Shown here piece by piece: positions 55,651 through 64,000 of a stretch of DNA of 64,000 nucleotides. The stretch covers positions 1 through 64,000 of the forward strand of contig CAIOKE010000311.1 of NCBI GenBank assembly GCA_903858815.1. The letters are read 5' to 3'. The DNA comes from an uncultured Planctomycetaceae bacterium. Its GTDB lineage: Bacteria; Planctomycetota; Planctomycetia; Planctomycetales; Planctomycetaceae. Below the pieces are notes generated by a model that searched no databases, was not told the DNA's origin, and saw only the letters and a list, made by a program, of their open reading frames with translations. Positions within the stretch are counted from its first letter, which is position 1. Each line of letters opens with the position of its first letter. A program made the position numbers and the translations under genes.

Positions 55651-56552
55651 CGCTGCACCCACCCCTGACGACACATCCGGTCAAACAGAAAGGCTGCAAA
55701 CGGCTCGCCGGCACTCACCGACACAAACTTCCCCTGCCGACTGCGACACAAACCATCCAGAGTCTCCTCCAGACGTAACCGCTGATCATGATACACATGC
55801 AGCAGCTCACTGGCGTTGGTGATATCCAGAGTCTCCCCGGTCTCACTGTCCACAAATCGCAGATCACCCTGCACGTCCGGATGAATCTCAGCCTCACTCA
55901 GAATCTGCAGCCCCCACACTTCCAGCCCCGCACTGAACAACAGATTCAAGGGCCGAGTCAGGCTGCCAAAAGTCAGAAAATCACTCAAAACCACCGCCAC
56001 TCCCCGCCCCCGATGGAATCTCAGCATCTTCTCAATCGCCTGCTCCACCGGAATGCTGCCACCACCTTCAACACCCTCCAGAAACTGCAGCAGATGACGA
56101 ATCCGAGTCCTGCCGGTACCAGGTGGCAGCATCCAGCGATTCTCTGACTGCCCCTGCACCGCATACGCACTCACTCGCTCGCCATTCAACAACCCCATAA
56201 TCCCGAACGCAGCTGCCGCCTGCAGCGCACGGTCCAGTTTGCCCCCACCCAGCATCGAAGCCGAAGCATCTACCAGCAACACCACATGCAGCTCCTCCTC
56301 GTGCTGAAACTGCTTGATGTACGGACGCTGCAACCGCGCAAAAATATTCCAGTCCACATACCGCAGGTCATCACCCGCCGCATAATCACGGAAATCCGCG
56401 AAGTCCGTACTGCTGCCACCCTTGCCCGATAAATGCTCCCCACGCGCACGGTTCGTCAGACGACGCTGCGGCCGCAGACGCATTCGCTCAATCTGATGCA
56501 GCACAGAATTATCGAACAGCTTCGTGAAAGCTGACTGAGTTCCCTCAAGCAC
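55647..56552 (-). CDS. DUF58 domain protein
   Basis: A 301-residue cytoplasmic protein of the DUF58 family, which accompanies MoxR ATPases. The signature GEHLSGKGGSSTDFADFRDY is seen as GEHLSGKG and DFADFRDYAAGDDLRYVDWN (cited here as separate motifs). A degenerate vWA fold follows with VDASASM. The C terminus has FVSVSAGEPFAAFLFDR. The start codon is GTG at 56552, four bases after the MoxR stop. It overlaps the BatA-like gene by ATGA. It probably adapts the AAA+ ATPase to its membrane partners. Confidence 0.93.
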   Translation of the reverse strand: MLEGTQSAFTKLFDNSVLHQIERMRLRPQRRLTNRARGEHLSGKGGSSTDFADFRDYAAGDDLRYVDWNIFARLQRPYIKQFQHEEELHVVLLVDASASMLGGGKLDRALQAAAAFGIMGLLNGERVSAYAVQGQSENRWMLPPGTGRTRIRHLLQFLEGVEGGGSIPVEQAIEKMLRFHRGRGVAVVLSDFLTFGSLTRPLNLLFSAGLEVWGLQILSEAEIHPDVQGDLRFVDSETGETLDITNASELLHVYHDQRLRLEETLDGLCRSRQGKFVSVSAGEPFAAFLFDRMCRQGWVQR

Positions 56553-56556
56553 AGCC

Positions 56557-57564
56557 TCAACCCTCCGTCGGTAGCTTCGCTATCAATTCATCAATCAACT
56601 CACGCAGTGAGATATTCTCGGCCTGCCCGTCATAATTCAGCAACGCACGGTGCTGCAGCACCTCCGCAGCAAAATAACGCACGTCCTGAAAAGACACATG
56701 AGCACGCCCCTGACTGAGCGCCCGCACTCGCGCTGCACGGATCAACGCCTGAGCCGCTCGAGGACTGGCACCGAATCGCAGAAACTTCTTCACCCGCTCT
56801 GTCGCATACGCGGAATCCGGATGCGTCGCCAGTACCAGACGACACGCATAGTCACGCATCGGATCACTCACCACCACATGCTCAAGAATGACACGCAACT
56901 GCAGAATGCGAGCCCCATCAAGCACCGGTACAGCCTCATGACGCTGCTTCAAAATCGTCCGATTCACAACCTCATTCAACTCTTCCCGATTCAGAAACGG
57001 AACCACTACCTTAAACATAAATCGGTCCAGCTGCGCCTCAGGCAGCGGAAATGTTCCCTCCTGCTCAATCGGATTCTGAGTTGCCAGAACGAAAAATGGC
57101 TGCTCCAGACGATACGTCGTACCGCCCGTTGTCACCGTACCCTCCTGCATCGTCTCCAGTAATGCCGACTGCGTCTTCGGAGTCGCACGGTTGATCTCGT
57201 CCGCCAGCAGCAACTGCGTGAAAATCGGCCCCTGACGAAATTCAAAACGATACTTGCCCAGATCATCCGTCGTCATGATGCTCGTGCCAATCACGTCCGC
57301 AGGCATCAGGTCCGGAGTAAACTGGATGCGACGAAACTGCAGCTTCAACGCTCCCGCAAGCGCCTTCACCAACTCCGTCTTGCCCAGCCCCGGCACTCCC
57401 TCCAGCAACACATTCCCCCCACACAGCATCGCCGTCAACACCGACTCCACAACTCGCTGCTGACCCACAATCACCTGCCCCACAGCCTCACGCACACGCT
57501 CGTACTCCGCACGAAACGCATTCGCCTCCGACTGCAACTCCGCCAACGCACCGTCACTGCTCAT
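56557..57564 (-). CDS. MoxR-family AAA+ ATPase
   Basis: A 335-residue hexameric AAA+ ATPase of the MoxR type, thought to act as a chaperone that activates or assembles partner proteins. Walker A is GVPGLGKTELVKAL, Walker B is LLADEINRATPKTQSALLE (cited LLADEINRATP), with sensor LATQNPIEQEGTFPLPEAQLDRF (cited ATQNPIEQEG). The C-terminal helical lid has ASPRAAQALIRAAR. The ATG at 57564 is preceded by a GGAGAGGGGGAGGG tract. It stands four bases before DUF58. Confidence 0.95.
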   Translation of the reverse strand: MSSDGALAELQSEANAFRAEYERVREAVGQVIVGQQRVVESVLTAMLCGGNVLLEGVPGLGKTELVKALAGALKLQFRRIQFTPDLMPADVIGTSIMTTDDLGKYRFEFRQGPIFTQLLLADEINRATPKTQSALLETMQEGTVTTGGTTYRLEQPFFVLATQNPIEQEGTFPLPEAQLDRFMFKVVVPFLNREELNEVVNRTILKQRHEAVPVLDGARILQLRVILEHVVVSDPMRDYACRLVLATHPDSAYATERVKKFLRFGASPRAAQALIRAARVRALSQGRAHVSFQDVRYFAAEVLQHRALLNYDGQAENISLRELIDELIAKLPTEG

Positions 57565-57611
57565 CGACAACCCTCCCCCTCTCCACATTGGATTTGTGAA
57601 GCTATCAGTTT

Positions 57612-60600
57612 TCAGTTTTCAGTTCGATCCTGATCGCGCTTTCGCTTCAAAGCCAGTAATCGCGATGTCGTGCCATCCTCAACACTGCCCGCATCCGACA
57701 CCGCATCGCCACCAGATGACGACCCCGGGCCAGTACCAGCAGACTTCCCCGTCTCGGATTCGACAGACACACTCCCCACTCCGCGAACGGAACCCGCCGC
57801 AGCAGCCCCCGATCGCACTGTCCCGGAACCACGCACCACAAGCGGCCGCGCCTGCCCGGAATCGACGCCGGATTCACCACGGTTGCCCAACTGAGTTCGG
57901 ACCTGAGTCGTACGCTCAAGCAGAGTCCCCAGAGTCGCCGTAGACTCACGCTTGTCACGACGCCACAACCGCTTCAACCAGCCGGCATCCAACTGCACTC
58001 GACGCACCGCCACGTCCAGCGGTAACAAACAGGCAGCCAGAATCAAATACCACTCGAAAATCGGTCGACTGCTGCGCTTCTGCGGACGCTCACCGTATAA
58101 CCTGCGAGCCGTCTCAAGGGGATCACCGTCAATCTCCAGCTCCTGCCCCCCAGTGGCCTCCGCAATCTCACGTAACACCGCCGGATTCGCTCGAAATCGC
58201 AGATACTCAGGCGAATACGAGACAATGAAACCAGCGTAGGCGGTTTCATTACGAGTCCCGTCAGAGGCTCCTACCAACACCTGATATCGCCCCTCACCCT
58301 TCAATGGCATCGTCGTCTGGTAACGCCGCGGAGCAATCTGACGAACCGGCTGCGACTGCTCAAAACCATTCGGACCCGTCACCGACACATTCACATCCAG
58401 CAACGTCTCTTCCGGATGAAAGTCCTCGACAACAACAACACCCTCATTTCCATTAACATAGGTATACACTCGCAGTGACTGCTCCCGCTTCGTACGGCTG
58501 ATCCGAGTCATCGTCTGAGATACCAGCTGCTGAAACTGATCCCACTTCACCCAGTCTCTGCCCCAGCGATCCGTGTAGTCCGACGTCCACGCTGCCGTGA
58601 CCCCCAGACCATAACGCCACACCGCCAGGATCGGATCCAGCTCCTCTTCACCCGCCGCCTTCTCGCTCTCCGTCTGCGGAGCCGACAACACGACGACCGC
58701 GCGAGGATCCTCCTTACGCGACGCCAGCACATAACCATGCAGCTCAGGCGAATCCGAAATGTCCCGCAGAATCGGATCCACTCCGGTCACAACCGGCACA
58801 AAATCCCGAGCCTGAATCTGGGTGCGCCTGAGCGTCTTGGCTTCCTTCACAAAAATAGAAGGCAACTCGTTCGGATCACTCGGGAAATAAAAGCGACCAC
58901 CAGTCGCACCCGCGATATCCTGCAACGTCGATGCGTCACCGTTGTGAGGAAATACTGCGACCGTCGAAACCGATACCTGATTCTCAACAAACTTCGCCAC
59001 CAGTTCCGGAGTTGGCGCCTGAGCATCCCCGTCAGAGATAATGATCATATGGCGAGATGCTGCGTCGGACTGCAACAGAGACGACAGACCCATCTGCATC
59101 GTCGTTCCAAATGTCCCCATGTCGCCAATCTCAGCGTTGTTGATCTGCGTCGCAAGCGATTCATATTCGCTGGCCGGAGTCAAATCGAAGATCCACGCGT
59201 CCCCCGTCATGGTCTGGGCCAGCACACCCACCTCGTCCTGCGAATTCAAGACCTGAATCGCTCGCTTCGTAATCCGCTTTGCCCACGAATTCCCCTGCGG
59301 AAATTCACAGGTATGCAGAATAATGGCCAGAGCCCCCTTCGGCAGCACTTTCTTGTTCGTGATCTCCATCGAGATCGGTAACGCATCCTCAATCAGTGAT
59401 CCCTGCCAGCCACCCGGACCAAAACTGTTGGGGCCACCCACCATCAAAAATCCAATCCCCAGATCCCGAATCGCATCATGCATCGCCTGAATCTGAGTCC
59501 CCACCAGAGCATCCGCCGGGACGTCCGCAAAGATCACTGCGTCATACGGCATCAGACTCAGAGGATCCTGGGGAAATTCCAGAGCTGTGATCACCTCAAG
59601 CTGCCGCTCGCCCTGCCGCAGAGCCTGCTCAAGAAATCGAATCTCCTCCGGCCGCCCCGCCACGTCACGCACCAGCAAAACCTTGCCCGGACCATCCAGA
59701 TACAGGTAGTTGCGAACCTCGTTGTTCTCTTGACGACTGTCCGCATCAGGTGCCACTTCAATCCGCGCCGAATACTCGTAATACCCCGGCTCATCCACCC
59801 GAATCGGCACGGAATAGCGAGTCTTGCCGGCCGGAAACTCAATTTCTCGCCGCGAAATCTCACGGCCAGCCTCGGATAACACCAGCGTCCCGCGAGCAGC
59901 CCGCAGGGAATTCAAGACCACCGATGCCTCATAGGTCTCACCCTGCCGCACAAATCGCGGCAAATCAAGACGCTCCAGCAGCACCTCCGAGTCATACACG
60001 TAGTTCATCGGCACAACACTGACCGAGACACCTCGCGCCTGCAGATCGTCAACGACATCCTTCAACTGCCCAACCGTCTCCGTGCCATCACTCACCAGCA
60101 CGATCCGCCCAACATTCTCCTCGGGCAGCATCGCCGCACTCAATGCCAGAGACTGCTCAAGATTCGTGGCGTCCTGACCCACCTGTGAATTCACGAAACG
60201 CTCAAACGGAAATACGACCCGCGGAGGATACTCAACTGCCGGCGTTCGACCGAAAACCACCAGACCAGCCTCGTCCGTCCCAGGCTTTTCCGCAGCGGTC
60301 GCCGCCACAAAATTCAACGCCTCAGAACGCCACGGACTGACAGAGTCTGACACATCCACATTGTAAACCACCGACACCGTGTCGCTGGTACGAACCGCGC
60401 GAGGCTCAGCCAGAACAAAAATCAACAGCCCACACAGCACCAGACGAATCAAACCAGCCCACACCGCTCGACGCGATGGCAGACCCGCATGACCAGCCGC
60501 CTGCAGCCACCAGAGCCATGGCACAAACAATAACAGCAAAAATGACCACGGACGCGAAAACTCCAGCTCACGCACCAACTCAAACTGAGGATAAGCAACG

Positions 60601-60809
60601 CCCCAGCGATACAGGAAACTGAGATCCAGCCAGCCACGCTCAGTCCACTTCAATGGACTGCCACCACTGATCACCACCGTCGGAAGAATCGACAGATAAA
60701 CCAGCAGAAACAAAACAGAGAACACCAGCAACGACAGGCCAGAAGTCCACACCACCGGCCGATGCGGCGGCGGAAAAATGCGGAGTACCACGTTGCGGAG
60801 GAAAGTCAC
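57612..60809 (-). CDS. dual vWA / GATase-like membrane protein
   Basis: A 1065-residue protein. Three N-terminal membrane segments (~22-46, ~88-105, ~115-134) lead to a vWA-like region with DVSDSVS (152-158). A GATase1-like domain (GFLMVGGPNSFGPGGWQ) lies in the middle. A second vWA-like region follows (MIIISDGDAQAP, GATGGRFYFP). A further beta-rich part and one membrane segment near residue 910 (WYLILAACLLPLDV) precede a Gly/Ser/Thr-rich tail. The start is GTG at 60809, overlapping the NHL gene stop by GTGA. It is probably the large membrane component that MoxR acts on; that is inference. Function is unknown. Confidence 0.87.
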   Translation of the reverse strand: MTFLRNVVLRIFPPPHRPVVWTSGLSLLVFSVLFLLVYLSILPTVVISGGSPLKWTERGWLDLSFLYRWGVAYPQFELVRELEFSRPWSFLLLLFVPWLWWLQAAGHAGLPSRRAVWAGLIRLVLCGLLIFVLAEPRAVRTSDTVSVVYNVDVSDSVSPWRSEALNFVAATAAEKPGTDEAGLVVFGRTPAVEYPPRVVFPFERFVNSQVGQDATNLEQSLALSAAMLPEENVGRIVLVSDGTETVGQLKDVVDDLQARGVSVSVVPMNYVYDSEVLLERLDLPRFVRQGETYEASVVLNSLRAARGTLVLSEAGREISRREIEFPAGKTRYSVPIRVDEPGYYEYSARIEVAPDADSRQENNEVRNYLYLDGPGKVLLVRDVAGRPEEIRFLEQALRQGERQLEVITALEFPQDPLSLMPYDAVIFADVPADALVGTQIQAMHDAIRDLGIGFLMVGGPNSFGPGGWQGSLIEDALPISMEITNKKVLPKGALAIILHTCEFPQGNSWAKRITKRAIQVLNSQDEVGVLAQTMTGDAWIFDLTPASEYESLATQINNAEIGDMGTFGTTMQMGLSSLLQSDAASRHMIIISDGDAQAPTPELVAKFVENQVSVSTVAVFPHNGDASTLQDIAGATGGRFYFPSDPNELPSIFVKEAKTLRRTQIQARDFVPVVTGVDPILRDISDSPELHGYVLASRKEDPRAVVVLSAPQTESEKAAGEEELDPILAVWRYGLGVTAAWTSDYTDRWGRDWVKWDQFQQLVSQTMTRISRTKREQSLRVYTYVNGNEGVVVVEDFHPEETLLDVNVSVTGPNGFEQSQPVRQIAPRRYQTTMPLKGEGRYQVLVGASDGTRNETAYAGFIVSYSPEYLRFRANPAVLREIAEATGGQELEIDGDPLETARRLYGERPQKRSSRPIFEWYLILAACLLPLDVAVRRVQLDAGWLKRLWRRDKRESTATLGTLLERTTQVRTQLGNRGESGVDSGQARPLVVRGSGTVRSGAAAAGSVRGVGSVSVESETGKSAGTGPGSSSGGDAVSDAGSVEDGTTSRLLALKRKRDQDRTEN

Positions 60810-61765
60810 GGCGTCAGCTCCACGAGTCGATGATTTCCGGTGTCGGCCACAAGTATACGCCCATCGGTCAGTACTGTCAGGTCCCAGGGCTGGTAGAATT
60901 GCTGGGAATTCCGACCGGGGGTGCCATAACGTCCCACTAAATTCCCCTCCAGATCCATCACCGTCAAACGAGCCGCTCGATTTTCAATCACATACACCAG
61001 CCCCTCCGCCGTCACCCGCAGATCATAGGGATACGCAAGCGACTCAAATTTGTCCGATAACTTCAGAATTCGCCGGAATTCCCCCGCCTCACTGAACACC
61101 TGAATGCGATCGTTAAACGCATCCACCACAAACACCTCGCCACCACGCAACGCCAATCCACTCGGTCGCTGAAACTCACCCGGTCCCGATCCATGACGCC
61201 CGAATTGCAGCAGAAAATGACCGCGACCATCAAATTTCTGCACCCGCTGATGATCCCCATACTCACCCACATACAAATTGCCAGCACCATCCTCCAGCAC
61301 CGCAACCGGAAACACAAACTGTCCAGCCTCCCGCCCCTCACTGCCAAACATCAGATCCACCTCGCCGTCCGCTCGAAATATCACCACCCGGTGATAATGA
61401 GTATCCGCAACAGCTACACGACCGTCCCGCAGCTTCCAGATCCCCTCCGGATTCCCAATCCTGCTGTCAGGCATCTTCCACTGCCGTTGCAACACTCCCG
61501 CACCATCATACACCAGCACACGCCCCGCATCGTCCAGCACGTACACATCATCCCGCTCGTCTGAATACAAACCGCGAGGTGCCGGTAGAAATCGGTCGGC
61601 TGCCGGGATCCGCCACGTCCGCTCACCGGAAATCGACAGCAACGCCTCTCCCCCCGCCTCACCCCGCGGACCACACCCCACGCACACCATTCCCACACCA
61701 AACACCAACAACAACACCAGACAACGCCCCACACCCGCAAACCATAAACCTGGTACTGCGTTCAT
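60806..61765 (-). CDS. NHL-repeat lipoprotein
   Basis: A 319-residue predicted lipoprotein. The N-terminal hydrophobic segment ends in VCVGCG, a lipobox-like site. The rest repeats the NHL/six-bladed propeller pattern: NPEGIWKLRDGRVAVADT, VLEDGAGNLYVGE, HGSGPGEFQRPSGLALRGG, EVFVVDAFNDRIQVF, LYPYDLRVTAEG-like SLAYPYDLRVTAEG, and a last blade FYQPWDLTVLTDG. Such propellers bind proteins or polymers. The ATG at 61765 shares its A with the ATPase stop (TGATG). It is coupled on both sides, supporting membership of the same complex. Confidence 0.88.
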   Translation of the reverse strand: MNAVPGLWFAGVGRCLVLLLVFGVGMVCVGCGPRGEAGGEALLSISGERTWRIPAADRFLPAPRGLYSDERDDVYVLDDAGRVLVYDGAGVLQRQWKMPDSRIGNPEGIWKLRDGRVAVADTHYHRVVIFRADGEVDLMFGSEGREAGQFVFPVAVLEDGAGNLYVGEYGDHQRVQKFDGRGHFLLQFGRHGSGPGEFQRPSGLALRGGEVFVVDAFNDRIQVFSEAGEFRRILKLSDKFESLAYPYDLRVTAEGLVYVIENRAARLTVMDLEGNLVGRYGTPGRNSQQFYQPWDLTVLTDGRILVADTGNHRLVELTP

Positions 61766-62883
61766 CAGCACACCCCCGACACTTCAACCGGATAGTACTC
61801 CACACGCACCCATTCACCGGCTGATAATCCCCAGCCACCACCCGAACCATGACCCGCACCAACAGCGCCCCAGTCCAGCCCATGCAGCAGGCGACATACG
61901 CCACCATCTGTTCCAGTCCCGCTGCCACTGCCGCACAAAGACACACCCACAACCGTCTCCGCCACTCCGCCAATCACCCGCGAATGCCGAACCTGCACCA
62001 CACCACCCACCACAACACGACCAGACGCAGAACCCCCGACTCCCTCAACAGACTCAGAGACCCGCACCAGTCGCAAACGCTCCGGACGCACGCAAACCCC
62101 ACACCCACCACCCACGCCTGCTCCGGATCCATCCGCCAACTCCAGACCCAGGGCCTTCGCCAGAACACCGTCCAGCCAGTTCACCGGACCCAGCAACTCA
62201 CCCAATTCACGACACGGCGCCCGCTCATACAAATCCCCAACCACTGATTCATGCCAGACCACACCGTCACGCAGACACACCACGCGCTCCGCCGTCCGCA
62301 ACACAACCGCAGGTTCATGAGTCGAAAAGATGAGGGAGGCTCCGCTGGCACGCACCAGACGCTCCAACTGCTGCCAATATCGAGGCTTACGTACCGGATC
62401 CACGTGCGCCAGCGGTTCGTCCATCAACAGCACTCGCGCCCCCGAGGCCAGAGCCCGCACAACCGACAATCGCGAACGCTCACCCTGCGACAATTCACCA
62501 GGCAGCGCCGCACGCCGCTCCCAAAGATCAAACACCTGCAGGATTTCGTCTGCATTCCTGGCACCCACCAGCTCCACATGCCGCTGCACCGACAAATGAG
62601 CCCACAAGCCACAGCTCTGCGGCACCCAGAAACAGGGCAGGGCCCCCCCACGCAACTGCACTCCCCGCTCAATACTGCCCGAGGTCGGCTCCTCATAACC
62701 CGCAAGGACACTCAGCAGCGAACTCTTCCCCGCACCGGAATACCCCAGCACTGCAGTCAACCCGTCAGCAATCTTCAGACTGACGCCAGCCAGTCGCGGA
62801 CGCACCACCGCAGCACCGGATCCCGAACCAGACATTCCCAACACACTGCCGGCTAATGACACATCCCGCAACTCAAATAACAC
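61765..62883 (-). CDS. orphan ABC ATPase with C-terminal extension
   Basis: A 372-residue ATP-binding protein. Walker A is GYSGAGKSSLL, the signature LSQGERSRLSVVRAL, Walker B VLLMDEPLAHVDP and the H-loop STHEPAVVL. The last ~120 residues after CVCVRPERL-like VCVRPERLRLVRV resemble a TOBE-like regulatory domain and are unusually Gly/Val-rich. The start is GTG at 62883. No permease gene is next to it, so it may work with another membrane protein or act as a non-transport ABC protein. It is coupled to the NHL lipoprotein gene. Confidence 0.85.
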   Translation of the reverse strand: MLFELRDVSLAGSVLGMSGSGSGAAVVRPRLAGVSLKIADGLTAVLGYSGAGKSSLLSVLAGYEEPTSGSIERGVQLRGGALPCFWVPQSCGLWAHLSVQRHVELVGARNADEILQVFDLWERRAALPGELSQGERSRLSVVRALASGARVLLMDEPLAHVDPVRKPRYWQQLERLVRASGASLIFSTHEPAVVLRTAERVVCLRDGVVWHESVVGDLYERAPCRELGELLGPVNWLDGVLAKALGLELADGSGAGVGGGCGVCVRPERLRLVRVSESVEGVGGSASGRVVVGGVVQVRHSRVIGGVAETVVGVSLCGSGSGTGTDGGVCRLLHGLDWGAVGAGHGSGGGWGLSAGEWVRVEYYPVEVSGVC

Positions 62884-62907
62884 ACCTCCACCCTCCCACT
62901 CAACACC

Positions 62908-63546
62908 TCACCCACCACGGCGGTCCAGCACCAGCAGCCGATACTGCAGCGGCTGCGGATCAGCCAACGGTCGCAGTTCCTGATCATAATGACTCACTCG
63001 CCAGCCACGCTGGCGAGCCGTCTCAACAAATGTCGCCGCATGCTGCCGACCAGCATCCCCAATCCAGACGACGCCCCCCGGTGCCAGCAACTGCCCCAAC
63101 GCGCCCAGCAACGCCACATGGCCACTTCGCTCATACAACACGTCACTGGCAAACACAAATTCATACGGCGCTACCGCCGGAACATCCTGCCAGCCAAACA
63201 CCAGCCCCTGACCACCCGACAACCCGTTCCGCTCCGCATTCCGCACAGCCATCGACACGGCCGCAGCAGACTGATCCGAAAACGTGACCGATAACCCCGC
63301 TGCTAACCCCGCCAGACCCGCCAGACCCACACCACAACCCAACTCAATGGAACGCTGCACACGAGGCGCTGCAGTCAGCAGCAGCCGAGCCGTCACAGGG
63401 GCCGCGGCCCACAATAATCCCCAATACGGATCCCACCCCGCCACACCCGAACGCTCCCCTGCAACCGCCTCCTCCAGCAACTCCGTCGGCTCCGGAAGCT
63501 CCAGCTCAAACTCCCGCCCACAGATCTGCACTCGCTCCAGTGGCAC
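62908..63546 (-). CDS. class I SAM-dependent methyltransferase
   Basis: A 212-residue cytoplasmic methyltransferase of the METTL21/lysine methyltransferase-like group. Motif I is ELGCGVGLAGLAG, motif II includes VTFSDQSAAA, and the DVLYERSGHVALL stretch corresponds to the DxxY-type motif of this group. The start is GTG at 63546, after GGGAGTGAGG. It is the first gene of the long array, 24 bases before the ABC ATPase. Its target, probably a protein, cannot be told from sequence. Confidence 0.88.
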   Translation of the reverse strand: MPLERVQICGREFELELPEPTELLEEAVAGERSGVAGWDPYWGLLWAAAPVTARLLLTAAPRVQRSIELGCGVGLAGLAGLAAGLSVTFSDQSAAAVSMAVRNAERNGLSGGQGLVFGWQDVPAVAPYEFVFASDVLYERSGHVALLGALGQLLAPGGVVWIGDAGRQHAATFVETARQRGWRVSHYDQELRPLADPQPLQYRLLVLDRRGG

Positions 63547-63690
63547 GCCCTCACTCCCTCATACCACGGACCATGCACACAAATCACACCAGAAACCAAA
63601 CCGCACAGCCGGTGACCGCACACCCGACCAATCCCCACCACACCCCAAAACAACTCGAACTTCCAGAATTGCCCGAACCCGTCCGCTACA

Positions 63691-64000
63691 TCAGAACTGA
63701 GCCAGAAATCGCAGATCGTTCTCGTAAAACCGACGGATGTCGTCCACCCCGAAATGCTTCATACAAAACCGCTCAATCCCCAGCCCAAAGGCAAACCCCG
63801 AATACTGCTCCGGATCATAACCCACCGCAGCAAACACCGCCGGATCCACCATCCCCGCACCACCAATCTCCATCCACGAATTCCCCCACTTCATATCCAC
63901 CTCCACCGATGGCTCGGTGAACGGGAAAAACGATGGACGAAAACGGATCTCCACCTCTGGTCCCAGAAAACTGCGAGCAAACTGGCTGAGCACTGTCTTC
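63691..64000 (-). CDS. pheS: phenylalanine-tRNA ligase alpha subunit, 3' part
   Basis: The last ~103 residues of PheS are present; the gene continues beyond the window edge. The class II motif 2/3 region of this subunit is clear in [23 protein letters not shown]-like [10 protein letters not shown] and [14 protein letters not shown], ending [13 protein letters not shown]. The enzyme charges tRNA-Phe with phenylalanine as an alpha2-beta2 tetramer. pheT, its usual downstream partner, is not next: a methyltransferase gene follows after ~145 bases. The short tail after FLAQF matches the normal end of the family. Confidence 0.95.
   Translation of the reverse strand, partial: KTVLSQFARSFLGPEVEIRFRPSFFPFTEPSVEVDMKWGNSWMEIGGAGMVDPAVFAAVGYDPEQYSGFAFGLGIERFCMKHFGVDDIRRFYENDLRFLAQF

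Overview
The window looks like chromosomal DNA of a planctomycete (phylum Planctomycetota, probably near Planctomycetaceae). The evidence is the protein repertoire. It has a giant SGNH/propeller/PA14/cupredoxin/cytochrome c protein of the PVC type, a DUF1080 (3-keto-disaccharide hydrolase) protein and a DUF1343 (NamZ) protein. It also has several von Willebrand A (vWA) and MoxR/DUF58 proteins, and small conserved planctomycete-type proteins. The DNA is moderately GC-rich and carries no rRNA, tRNA, CRISPR array or prophage that I could recognise.

Layout. 0.2-7.9 kb: a minus-strand vWA membrane protein, then on the plus strand a small protein, a large membrane/coiled-coil protein and an FHA-GAF-adenylate cyclase. 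8.0-11.9 kb (minus): a C-terminal-processing protease translationally coupled to uvrB, then csrA. 12.2-19.7 kb: a DUF1963 protein, an orphan ParA flanked by inverted 9-bp repeat arrays, a sodium/solute symporter with a NamZ-like muramidase, and serA. 20.2-24.9 kb (plus): a coupled ABC ATPase/permease/auxiliary membrane protein module. 24.9-31.2 kb (minus): rpsO, pnp, a soluble histidine kinase, pilT and rsgA. 31.5-42.7 kb (minus): two tandem multicopper-oxidase paralogues and the 1725-residue PVC protein. The paralogue with intact copper motifs is cut by a 1290-bp ISAs1-family element. The other is uninterrupted but has lost most copper ligands and become cysteine-rich. 43.1-46.3 kb: a small conserved protein, a GH43-like propeller protein and a DUF1080 protein. 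46.5-63.5 kb (minus): one long, tightly packed array of eleven genes. In order of transcription they are a methyltransferase, an ABC ATPase, an NHL lipoprotein, a vWA/GATase-like membrane protein, MoxR, DUF58, a BatA-like protein, a large membrane protein, then an ABC ATPase, a permease and a second large membrane protein. The window ends in the 3' part of pheS.

How genes work together. The 46.5-63.5 kb array joins a MoxR/DUF58/vWA chaperone-like set to an ABC module resembling the gliding-type GldA/GldF/GldG arrangement. The 20.2-24.9 kb module has the same three-part layout. Start/stop overlaps at most junctions argue for co-translation and a shared envelope complex. The function of that complex cannot be read from sequence. 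This array and the divergent cysteine-rich oxidase paralogue are the strongest candidates for undescribed biology. All functional statements come from motif reading by eye; no database search was run.
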